A stretch of DNA of 64,000 nucleotides, from the NCBI RefSeq assembly GCF_003952385.1, contig NZ_CP034444.1:2418001-2482000 (forward strand). Direction: 5' to 3'. Origin of the DNA: Mesorhizobium sp. M1D.F.Ca.ET.043.01.1.1. Lineage in GTDB: Bacteria > Pseudomonadota > Alphaproteobacteria > Rhizobiales > Rhizobiaceae. Under the pieces are notes generated by a model. It was given only the letters and a program-made list of their open reading frames with translations. It searched no databases and was not told the DNA's origin. Numbering within the stretch: the stretch's first letter is position 1; every line of letters starts with the position of its first letter. Positions 47,036-56,195 of the stretch are shown here, piece after piece. A program made the translations under genes and the position numbers.

Positions 47036-48010
47036 TTGACCACGTGGCCTTCATCGCCTTCATACAGGGATGTGTTACTTGGTCCTGACGACCTTACCAG
47101 CGCCGCCTCCGGTCTGCCCGTGAAGGTCGACAGGCTTTCGGCCGGCTGGCTTCCCTCGCGCATCCGGCAAATCCAGTCCCCCGGCAAGTGGGCGCTCGAC
47201 CTGCCGGAATTCAATTGCGCCTTCCGCGCCCGCGGCGGTTTCGATCAAGACTCCGTGGCGCTGGTGGCCATCGAGCGGGCCTGTGGGTCGACGATATGCG
47301 GCATCCCGCTCGAAGACGACTTGATCCTGGCAATCCCTGCCGGCACGAGCGTTACGGCGACGGTGCGGCCCGGCCTCAATTACGCAGTCGCCATCGTTCC
47401 GGCCGCGACCTGGATGGAAATCCAATCGATTGCCGCGGGTATGGTTCTCGAACAGATCAACAATCACCCCGCGGCAGTTCGGCTCGCCACGGACGAAGCG
47501 CAAAGAACCCGACGCCAGATCAAGTCGATGGCAGACCATCTCGGGACAGTTGCAGGCGATTCGGCCCTGCTGGGGCAGCCTCCGGGCGCCTTCTTGGACT
47601 ATCTGGGGGCGGCGGCCGACGCGTTCGCGGGCGCAGACAGTCGTGAGACCGGGACAGCCGGTTCCGCGAGCCGCCATTTCAGACAAGCGTCGGCGGCGGA
47701 GGATTTCATTCGCACTCACATCCGGGAAGACATACCCATTGTTCGACTGTGCAAGGAAATCGGTGTCAGCCGTCGGCAGCTGGAGTACGCCTTTCGCACC
47801 ACATTCGCTGCAACCCCGCTCGAATTCATCAGAGCGCTGCGCCTCAACGAAGCCAGACGGCTCCTTACCACTGCACGTGCAAACGGCTTGAGCGTTACAA
47901 CAGTCGCCATGGATGTCGGGGTCAACCATCTGGGCCGTTTCGCCGCGAGCTATCGCCTGTTCTTCGGCGAGTCTCCCAAGCAAACACTTCAGCGTGCCGG
48001 GAGAACGTGA
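47036..48010 (+). CDS. AraC-family transcription regulator
   Basis: 324 residues. The C-terminal 105 residues are a double helix-turn-helix of AraC type: FIRTHIREDIPIVRLCKEIG, VSRRQLEYAFRTTFAATPLE, FIRALRLNEARRLL and FGESPKQTLQRAG. The N-terminus is a poorly conserved sensing domain with LSAGWLPSRIRQIQSPGKWA and SVTATVRPGLNYAVAIVP. The start is a TTG 8 bp after AAAGGA; no ATG lies near the family-like start. Divergent from the barrel gene and near the sulfatase/FGE pair, so a regulator of these genes is a fair guess. TTTGCGCAA-like sequences around it could be its sites. Confidence 0.85.
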   Translation: MTTWPSSPSYRDVLLGPDDLTSAASGLPVKVDRLSAGWLPSRIRQIQSPGKWALDLPEFNCAFRARGGFDQDSVALVAIERACGSTICGIPLEDDLILAIPAGTSVTATVRPGLNYAVAIVPAATWMEIQSIAAGMVLEQINNHPAAVRLATDEAQRTRRQIKSMADHLGTVAGDSALLGQPPGAFLDYLGAAADAFAGADSRETGTAGSASRHFRQASAAEDFIRTHIREDIPIVRLCKEIGVSRRQLEYAFRTTFAATPLEFIRALRLNEARRLLTTARANGLSVTTVAMDVGVNHLGRFAASYRLFFGESPKQTLQRAGRT

Positions 48011-48238
48011 CCAGGGCGTAGCGCGCCAAGAATTGCGCCACGTATCATTGCAAGCAGTTTCGATGGATTTTGCGCAATCCGGATAGAAGTCGCTCTCGAT
48101 AATTAGTATATTCTAAAATGCTAACAAAAAACCGCCTCTGGCATGCGGGGCCAGGGAGCGGGCGCAGGCTTGCAACGGGCGCGTGGTCATATCGGCCGCG
48201 AAACGCACGGAGTGGTGAGCTTTTGGGAGGATGCAAAA

Positions 48239-48556
48239 ATGACAAGACCTAGCTTGAAGTCGACCGGCGCTGCCGGATTCGCCGTCGCCCTGATGTTTGC
48301 AGGGCTCGTCGAGACCCCCTTCGCCTCTTTCGTCGGCGACGCGCAGGCGAAAGTCGGCCGCCCGCTCACGCCAGGCAGTGTCGCGGGGGTTGCGAGGCGC
48401 ACGACACGCCGGACGATTCGCCGCTCGACCATTTACGTCACCAGGCTGCCCGCGGGGTGTGTGAGGAGCTCGATCAACGGCACTGTGCTGTGGCACTGCG
48501 GCGGCACCTATTATCAGCCCTATGGCGGACGCTACGTGGTCGTGCACGTACATTGA
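48239..48556 (+). CDS. Small exported protein of unknown function
   Basis: 105 residues. A signal peptide (STGAAGFAVALMFAGLVETP up to a DAQA/KVG-like site) precedes a basic stretch RRTTRRTIRRSTIYVTRLP and a C-terminus with two cysteines and YYQPYGGRYVVVHVH. I recognise this as a short exported family of rhizobia without known function; the two Cys may form a disulfide. GGGAGG stands 8 bp before the ATG. The MscS-type channel gene begins 22 bp downstream. Confidence 0.75.
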   Translation: MTRPSLKSTGAAGFAVALMFAGLVETPFASFVGDAQAKVGRPLTPGSVAGVARRTTRRTIRRSTIYVTRLPAGCVRSSINGTVLWHCGGTYYQPYGGRYVVVHVH

Positions 48557-48578
48557 GCGGAAGTGGCCGGAGCGCTCG

Positions 48579-50657
48579 ATGAGCAACGCACTGCTCACTC
48601 GAATTGGCATTCTGCTGTCGGCCGTCGTCGTGATTTGCTTCTGGGGGCTTGGGGCCTCCTGGGCCCAGCAGCCTGCCGCCGGCATGCCGCCTGAAAAGGC
48701 ACGGCAGTTCCTTGACCTGCTGTCCGACCCGGAGGTGAAGGTATGGCTCGAAGGAAAGATACCGCCGGCCGCCGAGGAGCCGGCTGCCGCATCGCTGGCC
48801 GACGCGATCTCGAGCTGGGAGGCAGCCGTTCGCACACGTGTCGCCGCGCTCGCCGATGCCGTTCCCCGCATCCCGCAGGAGCTCGCTAACGCCGCCGGCG
48901 TCGTCTCGCGCGACGTGAATTCAGGCAGGCCCGGCCTGGTGATCCTGATCCTGTCGGTCCTGATTGTCGTCGGCTCTGGCGCCGAGTGGCTGGTCCGCCG
49001 GGCTTTGGCGCTCGGCCGTTCCGAGGGAACAGTTGACCCCGGGCAGGCGGCCCTGTCCGAGGTCGCTGCCTTGCTGACGTTTGCCCTGGCCAGCATCAGT
49101 TCGTTCCTCGTGTTCGAATGGCCGCCCTTGCTGCGCCGCATCGTGCTGACCTCGCTGCTCGCCTTCATCGCCGTGCGTGTCGTCCGCGCAACTGTCAGGT
49201 TGCTGTTTGGACTTGCCGGCACGGGAAACCGAACGTCGGATGAGACGCCGACGGCAATTTCCGTCGCAAGCGACATCGCGCAGCGTTTCTGGCTCCCACG
49301 CGTGAGCCTCATCGCCGGCTTTCTGCTGTTTGGCTGGGCCTTGGTCAGCCTCATGCCCAGCATCGGTTTCTCCATCGACGTGACGCGGGTGGTTGCCCTG
49401 TTTTGCGGCCTGGGCATGTTGGCCATCGCCATCGAAATCGTCTGGCGGCGGCCGGCCACGACAGCATCCGCTGCCAGGCAATCGCTGCTGACACTCTATC
49501 TGATCGCGCTCTGGCTGGCCTGGGTGGCAGGACTGCTCGGCGTGCTGTGGCTCGGCCTCTATGCGGTGCTGTTGCCGGCGGCGGTGCGTGGGGTTGGCAA
49601 CGTCGCACAGGCCATCGCCGGCAGAGCGGAGCGCAGCGGCGCCCTCGGCATCATGCTGAACGTTTTGATCGTCAGGGGCGCCAGGGCAGCGGTAATCGGC
49701 GCTGCGGTCGCCTGGCTCGCCTATATCTGGCGCATCAGGGCTGCAGCCCTTGCCGGCAGTGAAGCCGGGGCGATCGTGATTTCAGGCCTGCTCAACAGCA
49801 TCATCGTGCTCCTGGTGGCGGATCTGCTTTGGCAGCTGGCGAAAGCGTTGATCGCTTATCGGATGGAGCTTGCGCCAAAGGAAGGGTCCCATGCCGACGA
49901 GCTTGCCCGCAGCGGCCGGCTGCGCACGCTGCTGCCGATATTCCGCAACGTGCTCGCTGTCTTCATCGGGGCCGTCAGCGTGCTGACAATCCTGTCCGGA
50001 CTCGGCGTGCAGATCGCACCTTTGATCGCCGGCGCGGGCATTTTCGGCGTGGCCATCGGCTTCGGCTCGCAGACCCTGGTCAAGGACGTGCTGAGCGGCG
50101 TTTTCTATATGCTCGACGATGCCTTCCGTGTCGGCGAGTATATCCAGAGCGGCAGCTATAAGGGCACCGTTGAATCGTTCAGCCTGCGGTCGGTCAGGCT
50201 GCGGCATCACCGCGGACCGATTTTCACCGTGCCGTTCGGCGAGCTCGGCGCCATCCAGAACATGAGCCGTGACTGGGTGATGGACAAGATGGCTCTCAGT
50301 ATCACCTACGATTCTGATGTGGATCTCGCCCGCAGGCTCATCAAGAAGATCGGCCAGGAGCTGGCCGCGGATCCCGAGTTCGCGGCCGATACGATCGAGC
50401 CGCTGAAAATGCAAGGTGTCGACAGCTTTGGCGACTCCGGGATCGACCTCAGGATGAAGCTGATGACCAAGCCGGGAACCCAGTTCGGCATCAAGCGGCG
50501 AGCCTTCATGATGATCAAGAAGGCATTCGACGAGAACGGCATCAAGCTCGCCGTTCCCACCGTGCATGTGGAGAGTGGCGGCGACAACGCGGCCGCCGCC
50601 CAGCAACTGCTCAAGATGAAGCAGGCAGCCGAGCTGGCGGCAAACTCCGGCACCTGA
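48579..50657 (+). CDS. Large MscS-type mechanosensitive channel
   Basis: 692 residues. A signal-like start (RIGILLSAVVVICFWGLGAS), a periplasmic part rich in Ala and Glu, about nine to ten membrane helices, and an MscS core: LIAGAGIFGVAIGFGSQTLV (pore-lining Gly/Ala helix), KDVLSGVFYMLDDAFRVGEY, VESFSLRSVRLRHHRGPIFT, VPFGELGAIQN, then a cytoplasmic domain. Size and layout fit the E. coli YbiO/YbdG-like group. It relieves turgor during hypo-osmotic shock. ATG 48579 has GGAG 7 bp upstream. It probably shares the transcript with the small exported protein. Confidence 0.92.
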   Translation: MSNALLTRIGILLSAVVVICFWGLGASWAQQPAAGMPPEKARQFLDLLSDPEVKVWLEGKIPPAAEEPAAASLADAISSWEAAVRTRVAALADAVPRIPQELANAAGVVSRDVNSGRPGLVILILSVLIVVGSGAEWLVRRALALGRSEGTVDPGQAALSEVAALLTFALASISSFLVFEWPPLLRRIVLTSLLAFIAVRVVRATVRLLFGLAGTGNRTSDETPTAISVASDIAQRFWLPRVSLIAGFLLFGWALVSLMPSIGFSIDVTRVVALFCGLGMLAIAIEIVWRRPATTASAARQSLLTLYLIALWLAWVAGLLGVLWLGLYAVLLPAAVRGVGNVAQAIAGRAERSGALGIMLNVLIVRGARAAVIGAAVAWLAYIWRIRAAALAGSEAGAIVISGLLNSIIVLLVADLLWQLAKALIAYRMELAPKEGSHADELARSGRLRTLLPIFRNVLAVFIGAVSVLTILSGLGVQIAPLIAGAGIFGVAIGFGSQTLVKDVLSGVFYMLDDAFRVGEYIQSGSYKGTVESFSLRSVRLRHHRGPIFTVPFGELGAIQNMSRDWVMDKMALSITYDSDVDLARRLIKKIGQELAADPEFAADTIEPLKMQGVDSFGDSGIDLRMKLMTKPGTQFGIKRRAFMMIKKAFDENGIKLAVPTVHVESGGDNAAAAQQLLKMKQAAELAANSGT

Positions 50658-50768
50658 CGGCACTCGGTCGGTCACGGCGCTGCAGCCCATGGGGGCGAGG
50701 TGCTGGTAAGAGAAGAGCCTTGGCTCAGCTACGGACGCAATCCCGGCGAATAGCGCGGAGCTGCAGTC

Positions 50769-50936
50769 TCACGAGCCGAGGCGATAGGCGAGTTGCGGAC
50801 GAGACAGGCCGAGAAGACGTGACGCCGCCGCGGGATTTCCACCGGCCAGGTCAAGGGCGGCTTGATAGACCGCGCGCTCCAAGTCCCTCAACGAAACCCT
50901 ATTTCTTTCCATCAGCTCAATCACATGGCAGCCTGA
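50769..50936 (-). pseudogene. C-terminal remnant of a sigma-54 activator (Fis-type helix-turn-helix)
   Basis: On the minus strand the last about 50 codons of an activator survive: VIELMERNRVSLRDLERAVY, then a Fis-type DNA-binding segment LDLAGGNPAAASRLLGLSRP and QLAYRLGS before TGA at 50769. The AAA+ ATPase domain is missing; upstream of about 50936 the sequence is instead the 3' end of an intradiol dioxygenase gene on the other strand. Without AAA+ and sensor domains it cannot act as an enhancer-binding protein. Confidence 0.7.
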
Positions 50937-51051
50937 TGACGCTGGAATTGATCCAGGCTTCGGCGCATGCTTCACCAAGCAGGATGCCCACTGGTCGCTC
51001 GACTTCACCTTCGTGATGGTGCGGGCGAAGAAAGAGCGGAGGGCGGCATGA
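50926..51051 (+). pseudogene. C-terminal remnant of an intradiol (hydroxyquinol-type) dioxygenase
   Basis: A plus-strand frame without a start reads DDAGIDPGFGACFTKQDAHW and then SLDFTFVMVRAKKERRAA and TGA, the typical end of catechol/hydroxyquinol 1,2-dioxygenases (a beta strand of the form LDFxFVxV). Its TGA overlaps the ATG of maleylacetate reductase (ATGA), the usual gene order in hydroxyquinol pathways. About 85% of the gene is missing, removed with the regulator gene by one deletion. Confidence 0.6.
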
Positions 51052-52109
51052 CGCGCAACTTCACCTACCAGGGCAGCAGCGCGCGCATCATCTTCGGCAA
51101 CGGTGCGTCGATGCAAACCGCCGAGCATGTCGAGGCGCTGAACTGCCGCCGCGCCCTGGTGCTGTCGACGCCGCAGCAGGCGAAGGACGCCGAGGCGCTG
51201 GCGGAACGGCTCGGCGCGCTTTGTGTCGGCACTTTCTCCGGCGCCACCATGCACACGCCGGTCGAGGTCACCGAACGCGCGGTCGCCGAGGCCGGCAAAT
51301 TCAGAGCCGACTGTGTTGTGTCGCTCGGCGGCGGATCGACGACCGGGCTCGGCAAGGCGATCGCCTACCGCACCGACATCGCACAGGTCGTCATCCCGAC
51401 GACCTATGCCGGTTCGGAAGTGACGCCAATTCTCGGGCAGACCGAAGGCGGCGCCAAAACCACATTGCGCAGCCCCAAGGTGCTGCCCGAACTGGTGATC
51501 TACGATCCGGAGCTGACGCTTGGCCTGCCGGTCGGCATCAGCGTGACAAGCGGCCTCAACGCCATCGCGCATGCCGCCGAAGGCCTCTATGCCGAGGACC
51601 GCAACCCGATCACCTCGATGATGGCGACCGAGGGCATGCGCGCGCTGAAGGAAGCGTTGCCGGTGATCGTCGTCAGCCCTCGCGATGCGGATGCGCGCGC
51701 CAAGGCGCTCTACGGCGCATGGCTTTGCGGCACCGTGCTCGGCCAGGTCGCCATGGCGTTGCACCACAAGATCTGCCACACGCTGGGCGGCAGTTTCGAC
51801 ACGCCGCATGCCGAGACGCATGCGATCATGCTGCCGCACACGATCGGCTTCAACGCGGCTGCCGTGCCCGACCTGCTGCGGCCGGTGGCGGACATCTTCG
51901 GCGGCTCGCCCGGACAGGCATTCTACGATTTCGCCAAGACCATCGGCGCGCCGCAGGCACTGAAGGATTTCGGGTTGAAGGAGAGCGACCTCGACCGCGC
52001 GGCCGAGATCGCCACCAAAAGCCCCTACCCCAATCCGCGGCCATTCGATCGCGCGTCCATCCGCTCGCTGCTGCAGAGCGCATGGCAAGGAGGCCGTCCG
52101 CCACATTGA
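51048..52109 (+). CDS. Maleylacetate reductase
   Basis: 353 residues, iron-containing alcohol dehydrogenase family. Seen are SSARIIFGNGASMQTAEHVE, VSLGGGSTTGLGKAIAY (NAD-binding glycines), VVIPTTYAGSEVTPILGQTE, GLNAIAHAAEG and the metal histidines in HHKICHTLGGSFDTPHAETH. It reduces maleylacetate to 3-oxoadipate in hydroxyquinol, resorcinol or chlorocatechol degradation. The gene is whole, but the dioxygenase before it is a stump and the next gene is truncated, so it may be an orphan enzyme. Confidence 0.92.
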   Translation: MTRNFTYQGSSARIIFGNGASMQTAEHVEALNCRRALVLSTPQQAKDAEALAERLGALCVGTFSGATMHTPVEVTERAVAEAGKFRADCVVSLGGGSTTGLGKAIAYRTDIAQVVIPTTYAGSEVTPILGQTEGGAKTTLRSPKVLPELVIYDPELTLGLPVGISVTSGLNAIAHAAEGLYAEDRNPITSMMATEGMRALKEALPVIVVSPRDADARAKALYGAWLCGTVLGQVAMALHHKICHTLGGSFDTPHAETHAIMLPHTIGFNAAAVPDLLRPVADIFGGSPGQAFYDFAKTIGAPQALKDFGLKESDLDRAAEIATKSPYPNPRPFDRASIRSLLQSAWQGGRPPH

Positions 52110-52122
52110 GTTCTGTCGGGGG

Positions 52123-52167
52123 ATGATTACCAGACGTGAATTGCTGAAGACCGCCGCCGGCTGCCGA
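52123..52167 (+). pseudogene. 5' stump of a Tat-exported protein gene
   Basis: An ATG after GGGGG encodes MITRRELLKTAAGCRSPRL, the start of a Tat signal peptide, and then runs at once into the 3' end of the convergent LuxR-type gene (stop at 52168). In related catabolic clusters this position is often a binding protein of an ABC transporter, so a truncated transport gene is likely. Confidence 0.55.
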
Positions 52168-53256
52168 TCACCGCGCCTGCGACACCAGCGGCTGCATCGT
52201 CTTCAGCATGGCGACGAGCTGGCTCTGCTGATGGGTGCCGGTTTTCTGGAAGACGCGCTCGAGATAGGTGCGGGCGGACTTGACGGTGACGCCGTGCCGG
52301 CTCGCGGACTGAGCCAGTGTGAGACCGGCCGCCAGATCGGTCGCAAGCCGCGCTTCCGCCGGCGTCAGGTCGAACAAGGCGTTGAGAAGGCTCGCCGACG
52401 GCACGAGCGCGCTGGGTTTGACCGGCGTCGCCATCACCAGCATGTCGGCATTGCCGAAGATGTCGTGCGCGGCGCGCCGCAGCGGCAGGAGATGGATGAC
52501 GAAGGGAGCCTCGTCGCCGATCTTCGGCACGGGAATGGACCCGACCGCGTTGCCGGATCGGCCCATTCCTGTCACGGCCTCCTGAAACAGCCGGTTTGCA
52601 TCACGGTCGGCGATCGCCAGTCCGCCATGGGCCACAGGCAGGAACGCCGCATCAAGCCGGTCCAGGTGCGGGTTCGTCGCCACGACCCGCCCGTTCGACG
52701 AAAGCACGGCGGCCGGCAGGCCGAGCAGGTTGAGCGCCGAGGCCGTCGCTTCCGCGCGCTCGACCCTCAATCGCCCGGCGACCAGGCTGGCCCTGGCCAG
52801 ATGAGGCCTCAGCCCATCGAGCCGATCGACCTCGCCATGCTCGTAACCGCCATCCTTGATCCACTTCTGGAACACGAATGTCGCGAGCTCGCCGGTCGGC
52901 ATGGGAATTGCGGTGCACAGATGAGCGCCGATACCGAATTGCCTCAGCATGATGCGGGCCGGGTCCCGCTCGATCTCCTGCTGGCTCATGAAGTCGTCGA
53001 CGCGCACGAAGCTTGCCGGCTGCAGGCTGCACATCTTCTGGACACTGTCGCAGAATTTCCAGAAATCGCCCTTGACGAACTCGTCGAACAACACCCGCAG
53101 ATTGTCCAGCGTCGTTCCGCGCGGCGGGCTGTCATCGCTGAAGAAGAAAACCTGCGCGCTGGCCGAGTTCGACAGCTCGCTCGCCTTCTGGAGCACGTGG
53201 TTCCACCGCTCCGGGACGAAGGCAGCCTCGTAGATGAGTTCAATCAGGTCGATCAT
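52168..53256 (-). CDS. LuxR-type transcription regulator
   Basis: 362 residues. The C-terminus has a LuxR/GerE helix-turn-helix: LTPAEARLATDLAAGLTLAQ and VTVKSARTYLERVFQKTGTH. The rest is a large sensing part, possibly two PAS-like folds, with LNLLGLPAAVLSSNGRVVAT in the middle. Starting at ATG 53256 gives MIDLIELIYEAAFVPERWNH, a start shared with a rhizobial LuxR group. The ligand and targets are unknown. It is convergent with the truncated catabolic genes. Confidence 0.82.
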   Translation of the reverse strand: MIDLIELIYEAAFVPERWNHVLQKASELSNSASAQVFFFSDDSPPRGTTLDNLRVLFDEFVKGDFWKFCDSVQKMCSLQPASFVRVDDFMSQQEIERDPARIMLRQFGIGAHLCTAIPMPTGELATFVFQKWIKDGGYEHGEVDRLDGLRPHLARASLVAGRLRVERAEATASALNLLGLPAAVLSSNGRVVATNPHLDRLDAAFLPVAHGGLAIADRDANRLFQEAVTGMGRSGNAVGSIPVPKIGDEAPFVIHLLPLRRAAHDIFGNADMLVMATPVKPSALVPSASLLNALFDLTPAEARLATDLAAGLTLAQSASRHGVTVKSARTYLERVFQKTGTHQQSQLVAMLKTMQPLVSQAR

Positions 53257-53469
53257 GATTGCCGTGGGGATCGATATGAGCGCAAAGGTGCAGACAGCGG
53301 CCAGTATCTGTCGCCGGCGTCCCGATCTCAAGCCGGAGCGCCGCATGAGCACGGGACTGGGCCTCGGCGATGAAATGCATTTGCGCGCATCGGGCCGATG
53401 GCGGATTTCATTTGCTTGGTGATCCCCCTTCGATAGGGCAAACTGCCTGCCGGGCTGTCAGGAGGAGAA

Positions 53470-53910
53470 ATGAGAGCACGCGCAGCGACGGTCGGAGACC
53501 TCGAGGATGTTTTCCGCAGCCTGTCCAAGCGAATGTCGGACGAGTACCTGGCGGCCGGCAAGGACAGCAAAGCCGCCTACGACAATCTGATGATGAACCT
53601 GAAGGAAGGCCGGGCGCATGCGCTGGTCGAGGACGACAAGGCCGTCGCCATTGTCGCCTGGCATGAGCACGGCGACGCGGCCGACACGTTTTTTGCGGCA
53701 CAGGAGGATTTCTTCAGAGCGGCAACCGTTCGCTTCTGCAGGCGTCACATCCGCCATATCCAGGCACTCGCCGGCAACCTGCCCGTACACTCGCGCAGCT
53801 GGCTCCATGGACCGGACGTCGCAAAATGGTTCCGGGTCATCGGCTATGTCGACCAAGGGCGGCTGAGTGGCGCTACCCTGTTCGAGCTGCCGCCAGCGCC
53901 CAATGGCTGA
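53470..53910 (+). CDS. Uncharacterised protein, possibly GNAT-like
   Basis: 146 residues: MRARAATVGDLEDVFRSLSK, then ALVEDDKAVAIVAWHEHGDA and WLHGPDVAKWFRVIGYVDQG. The N-terminal R.AT.GDLEDV and the late GP....WFR..GY pattern suggest an acetyltransferase-like fold similar to phage-encoded GNAT relatives, but the acetyl-CoA loop is not visible. GGAG precedes the ATG. No operon partner. Function not known. Confidence 0.55.
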   Translation: MRARAATVGDLEDVFRSLSKRMSDEYLAAGKDSKAAYDNLMMNLKEGRAHALVEDDKAVAIVAWHEHGDAADTFFAAQEDFFRAATVRFCRRHIRHIQALAGNLPVHSRSWLHGPDVAKWFRVIGYVDQGRLSGATLFELPPAPNG

Positions 53911-54018
53911 GACCGGTTGTTCCCGCAGCGGCTTGCACCGCACACGAATTGGCGGGATGGTATGGAAGGCAGCCGGGGGCGCTGGCACGCCGGAGGTTGA
54001 TGGCTGCTGGAAATCGAA

Positions 54019-54504
54019 ATGGTGCGCGCTTGTTTGGCCTTCGTCGCCCTTGTTGCCCTGATGGGGCCGACAGACGCAGGCGAGCGGCTGGCTCATCTCA
54101 TCGACAATTCCGGTCTAGCGGCAGCCTACTTGGGTGAATCCGACCTTGTGACTGCCTATACAACCGGGATGGCCCGCTACCGTCTTCAGCTCATGGCGCG
54201 CACCGGCACGGGCAACCTCGCCGCTCCTCTCGAACCCCTGACTTTGCGGCCGGAATTTCGCCAGCGGACATGGCGCTCCGCCGATGGCAGCCTGCTGCAA
54301 GGCTTCGCCGGCAAGGGCGGCTTCCGGCTGACCGTCGGCAACTGCCTTGCCCGCATTTGTGCGGCCAGCGAATGCAGCGAGGCCGGCTGGCCGGTCTATG
54401 CCTGCAGCGACGGCCGCAAGCGCAAGATGTCGGTCAAGAGCTTCGTGGCGGCAACCTTCGACGGCATTCCCTACCGGCGGCTGAGCGCTCCGCCGGAACC
54501 ATGA
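54019..54504 (+). CDS. Small exported hypothetical protein
   Basis: 161 residues. MVRACLAFVALVALMGPTDA is a signal peptide with a cleavage near TDAGE. The mature part has cysteines in NCLARICAASECSEAG and YACSDG that could form disulfides. No family recognised. The Shine-Dalgarno is weak (GGAAATCGAA). The next 270 bp to the pseudouridine synthase gene show nothing further. Confidence 0.55.
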   Translation: MVRACLAFVALVALMGPTDAGERLAHLIDNSGLAAAYLGESDLVTAYTTGMARYRLQLMARTGTGNLAAPLEPLTLRPEFRQRTWRSADGSLLQGFAGKGGFRLTVGNCLARICAASECSEAGWPVYACSDGRKRKMSVKSFVAATFDGIPYRRLSAPPEP

Positions 54505-54775
54505 CGCCGCAACGCGTCGACTGCCCTGCCCGCTTCAACGTCACCGAAACGCCTGCGTGGCGCGCGGAAGGTTCTGGCGCGAAGCCAGCAAGATCATGAT
54601 TGCGCGTCACGATCCCCCTACTGCTCCAGCATGCCAATTTTCGAAATCCATCTCGATTCCCAGCCAACCAGAACAATTCCAGGCAAAGCGAACAGCGATT
54701 CTGTGAAAGCCGAACGCTCCGGGTTTGAAGCTGTCAGGTTGCGCATGCGCCGCGCCGCATGGCATCTGTCGGCCG

Positions 54776-55540
54776 ATGACACGCAAGCCCGCACGACAGC
54801 TCCCCGAACCGCCGCGACGACCGCTCGCTGGGAAAGTCAGTCTCACCCGGGCACTGTCGAAGCTTGGATTCTGCTCTCGCAAGCAGGCCGAACTGAAGAT
54901 CGCCGAGGGGCGCGTGCGCGTTGCCGGCAAGGTGGCGCGCGACCCGTCGCTGCGTGTCGATCCCGACCGCGATCGCATCACAGTCGATGGCGCGCAGGTC
55001 GCCGCGGAACGGAAAATCTACCTGATGGTCAACAAGCCGCGCGGGCTGGTCACCACGCGCGACGATCCTGAAGGGCGAGGCACCGTCTATGACTGCCTTG
55101 TCGATCTCGAGCTGCCTTTCGTGTCGCCGGTCGGCCGCCTCGACAAGGCGAGCGAAGGCCTGCTTTTGATGACCAACGACACGCGCTGGGCGAACGCGCT
55201 GCTCGACCCGGCCTCGCATGTCGCCAAGACCTACCATGTGCAGATCGCTTCCGCCCCTGACGAGGCGATGCTCGAGCGGTTCCGCCAGGGCGCTGTCGTC
55301 GATGGCGAACTGCTGACCGCAAGCTCGATCGAGCTCTTGCGCAGCGGCGGGCGCACGGCGTGGCTGGAGATCGTGCTCGACGAGGGCCGCAACCGCCAGA
55401 TCCGCCGCCTGCTCGGCGCCTTCGACTTCGAGGTGCTGAGACTGGTCCGCGTCGCGATCGGGCGCTTGCAGCTCGGCGATCTGGCGAAGGGCAAGGCGCG
55501 GCATCTGACCGCCGAGGAGCTGGCGATGCTTGCCGAGTGA
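54776..55540 (+). CDS. RsuA/RluB-family pseudouridine synthase
   Basis: 254 residues. An S4 RNA-binding domain (VSLTRALSKLGFCSRKQAEL, IAEGRVRVAGKVARDP) is followed by the synthase domain with YLMVNKPRGLVTTRDDPEG, catalytic Asp in GRLDKASEGLLLMTNDT and the C-terminal EGRNRQIRRLLGA. It isomerises a uridine in 16S or 23S rRNA. ATG 54776 is placed before the basic leader; a start at 54725 is possible. No operon context. Confidence 0.92.
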   Translation: MTRKPARQLPEPPRRPLAGKVSLTRALSKLGFCSRKQAELKIAEGRVRVAGKVARDPSLRVDPDRDRITVDGAQVAAERKIYLMVNKPRGLVTTRDDPEGRGTVYDCLVDLELPFVSPVGRLDKASEGLLLMTNDTRWANALLDPASHVAKTYHVQIASAPDEAMLERFRQGAVVDGELLTASSIELLRSGGRTAWLEIVLDEGRNRQIRRLLGAFDFEVLRLVRVAIGRLQLGDLAKGKARHLTAEELAMLAE

Positions 55541-55553
55541 CCTCGGTATGGAA

Positions 55554-56135
55554 TTACCGTTGGTTCCAGCGGCGAATGACCGGCTCGGTCAGGTCGTGCT
55601 CGTAGCCGAGGACGCTGAGGCTTGCGGTGTCGAGCACGAAATGCGCGCCGCCCTCGGGAGGAAGGGTGACCCAGCGCGCGGCAAGCACGCGCAGGAAATG
55701 CGCGCTGGAAAAGATCAGCACATTGCCGGCGACGGCGCGGAGTCCGGCGATGATTGCATCGGCCCTGGCGCCGACATCGGCAGCCTGCTCGCCGCCCGGG
55801 CAGCCGTCGCGAAACACGTTCCAGCCGGGACGTCCGGCGACGATCTCCTTCGTCGTCACGCCTTCATAGGCGCCGTAGTCCCATTCCTGCAGGTCGGCTT
55901 TCTTCACCACGCGCTCGCCGAGGCCGGCAAGCCGGCAGGTGTCAAAGGCGCGTTGCGACGGGCTCGACCAGACGGCCTCGAAGGTCAGGCCCTTGAGGCG
56001 CTCCGCCACACCGCGCGCGGCCTCCTCGCCTTTCGCGGTCAGCGGAATGTCGGTGCGGCCGGTATGCTTGCCGGACGCGCTCCATTGCGTCTCGCCATGG
56101 CGGACGAGGTAGATTTCGGGAAACGCGCTGCTCAT
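55554..56135 (-). CDS. Histidine phosphatase (phosphoglycerate-mutase-like)
   Basis: 193 residues with the RHG motif IYLVRHGETQWSASGKHTGR, a second ERLKGLTFEAVWSSPSQRAF and a catalytic His region in LIFSSAHFLRVLAARWV. It probably removes phosphate from a small metabolite. It is convergent with the pseudouridine synthase gene; only 13 bp separate the ends. Confidence 0.88.
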   Translation of the reverse strand: MSSAFPEIYLVRHGETQWSASGKHTGRTDIPLTAKGEEAARGVAERLKGLTFEAVWSSPSQRAFDTCRLAGLGERVVKKADLQEWDYGAYEGVTTKEIVAGRPGWNVFRDGCPGGEQAADVGARADAIIAGLRAVAGNVLIFSSAHFLRVLAARWVTLPPEGGAHFVLDTASLSVLGYEHDLTEPVIRRWNQR

Positions 56136-56195
56136 GGACCGCCCTCACGGTTGACTGCTCAGCCGGGAATCCGGCGCGCGCAGCCTATGCGGCGG

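Noticed and set aside
52123..53373. A full-length 416-residue Tat-exported protein beginning MITRRELLKTAAG
   Set aside because: Only the first 13-15 codons look like a signal peptide; the rest of the frame is antisense to the LuxR-type gene.
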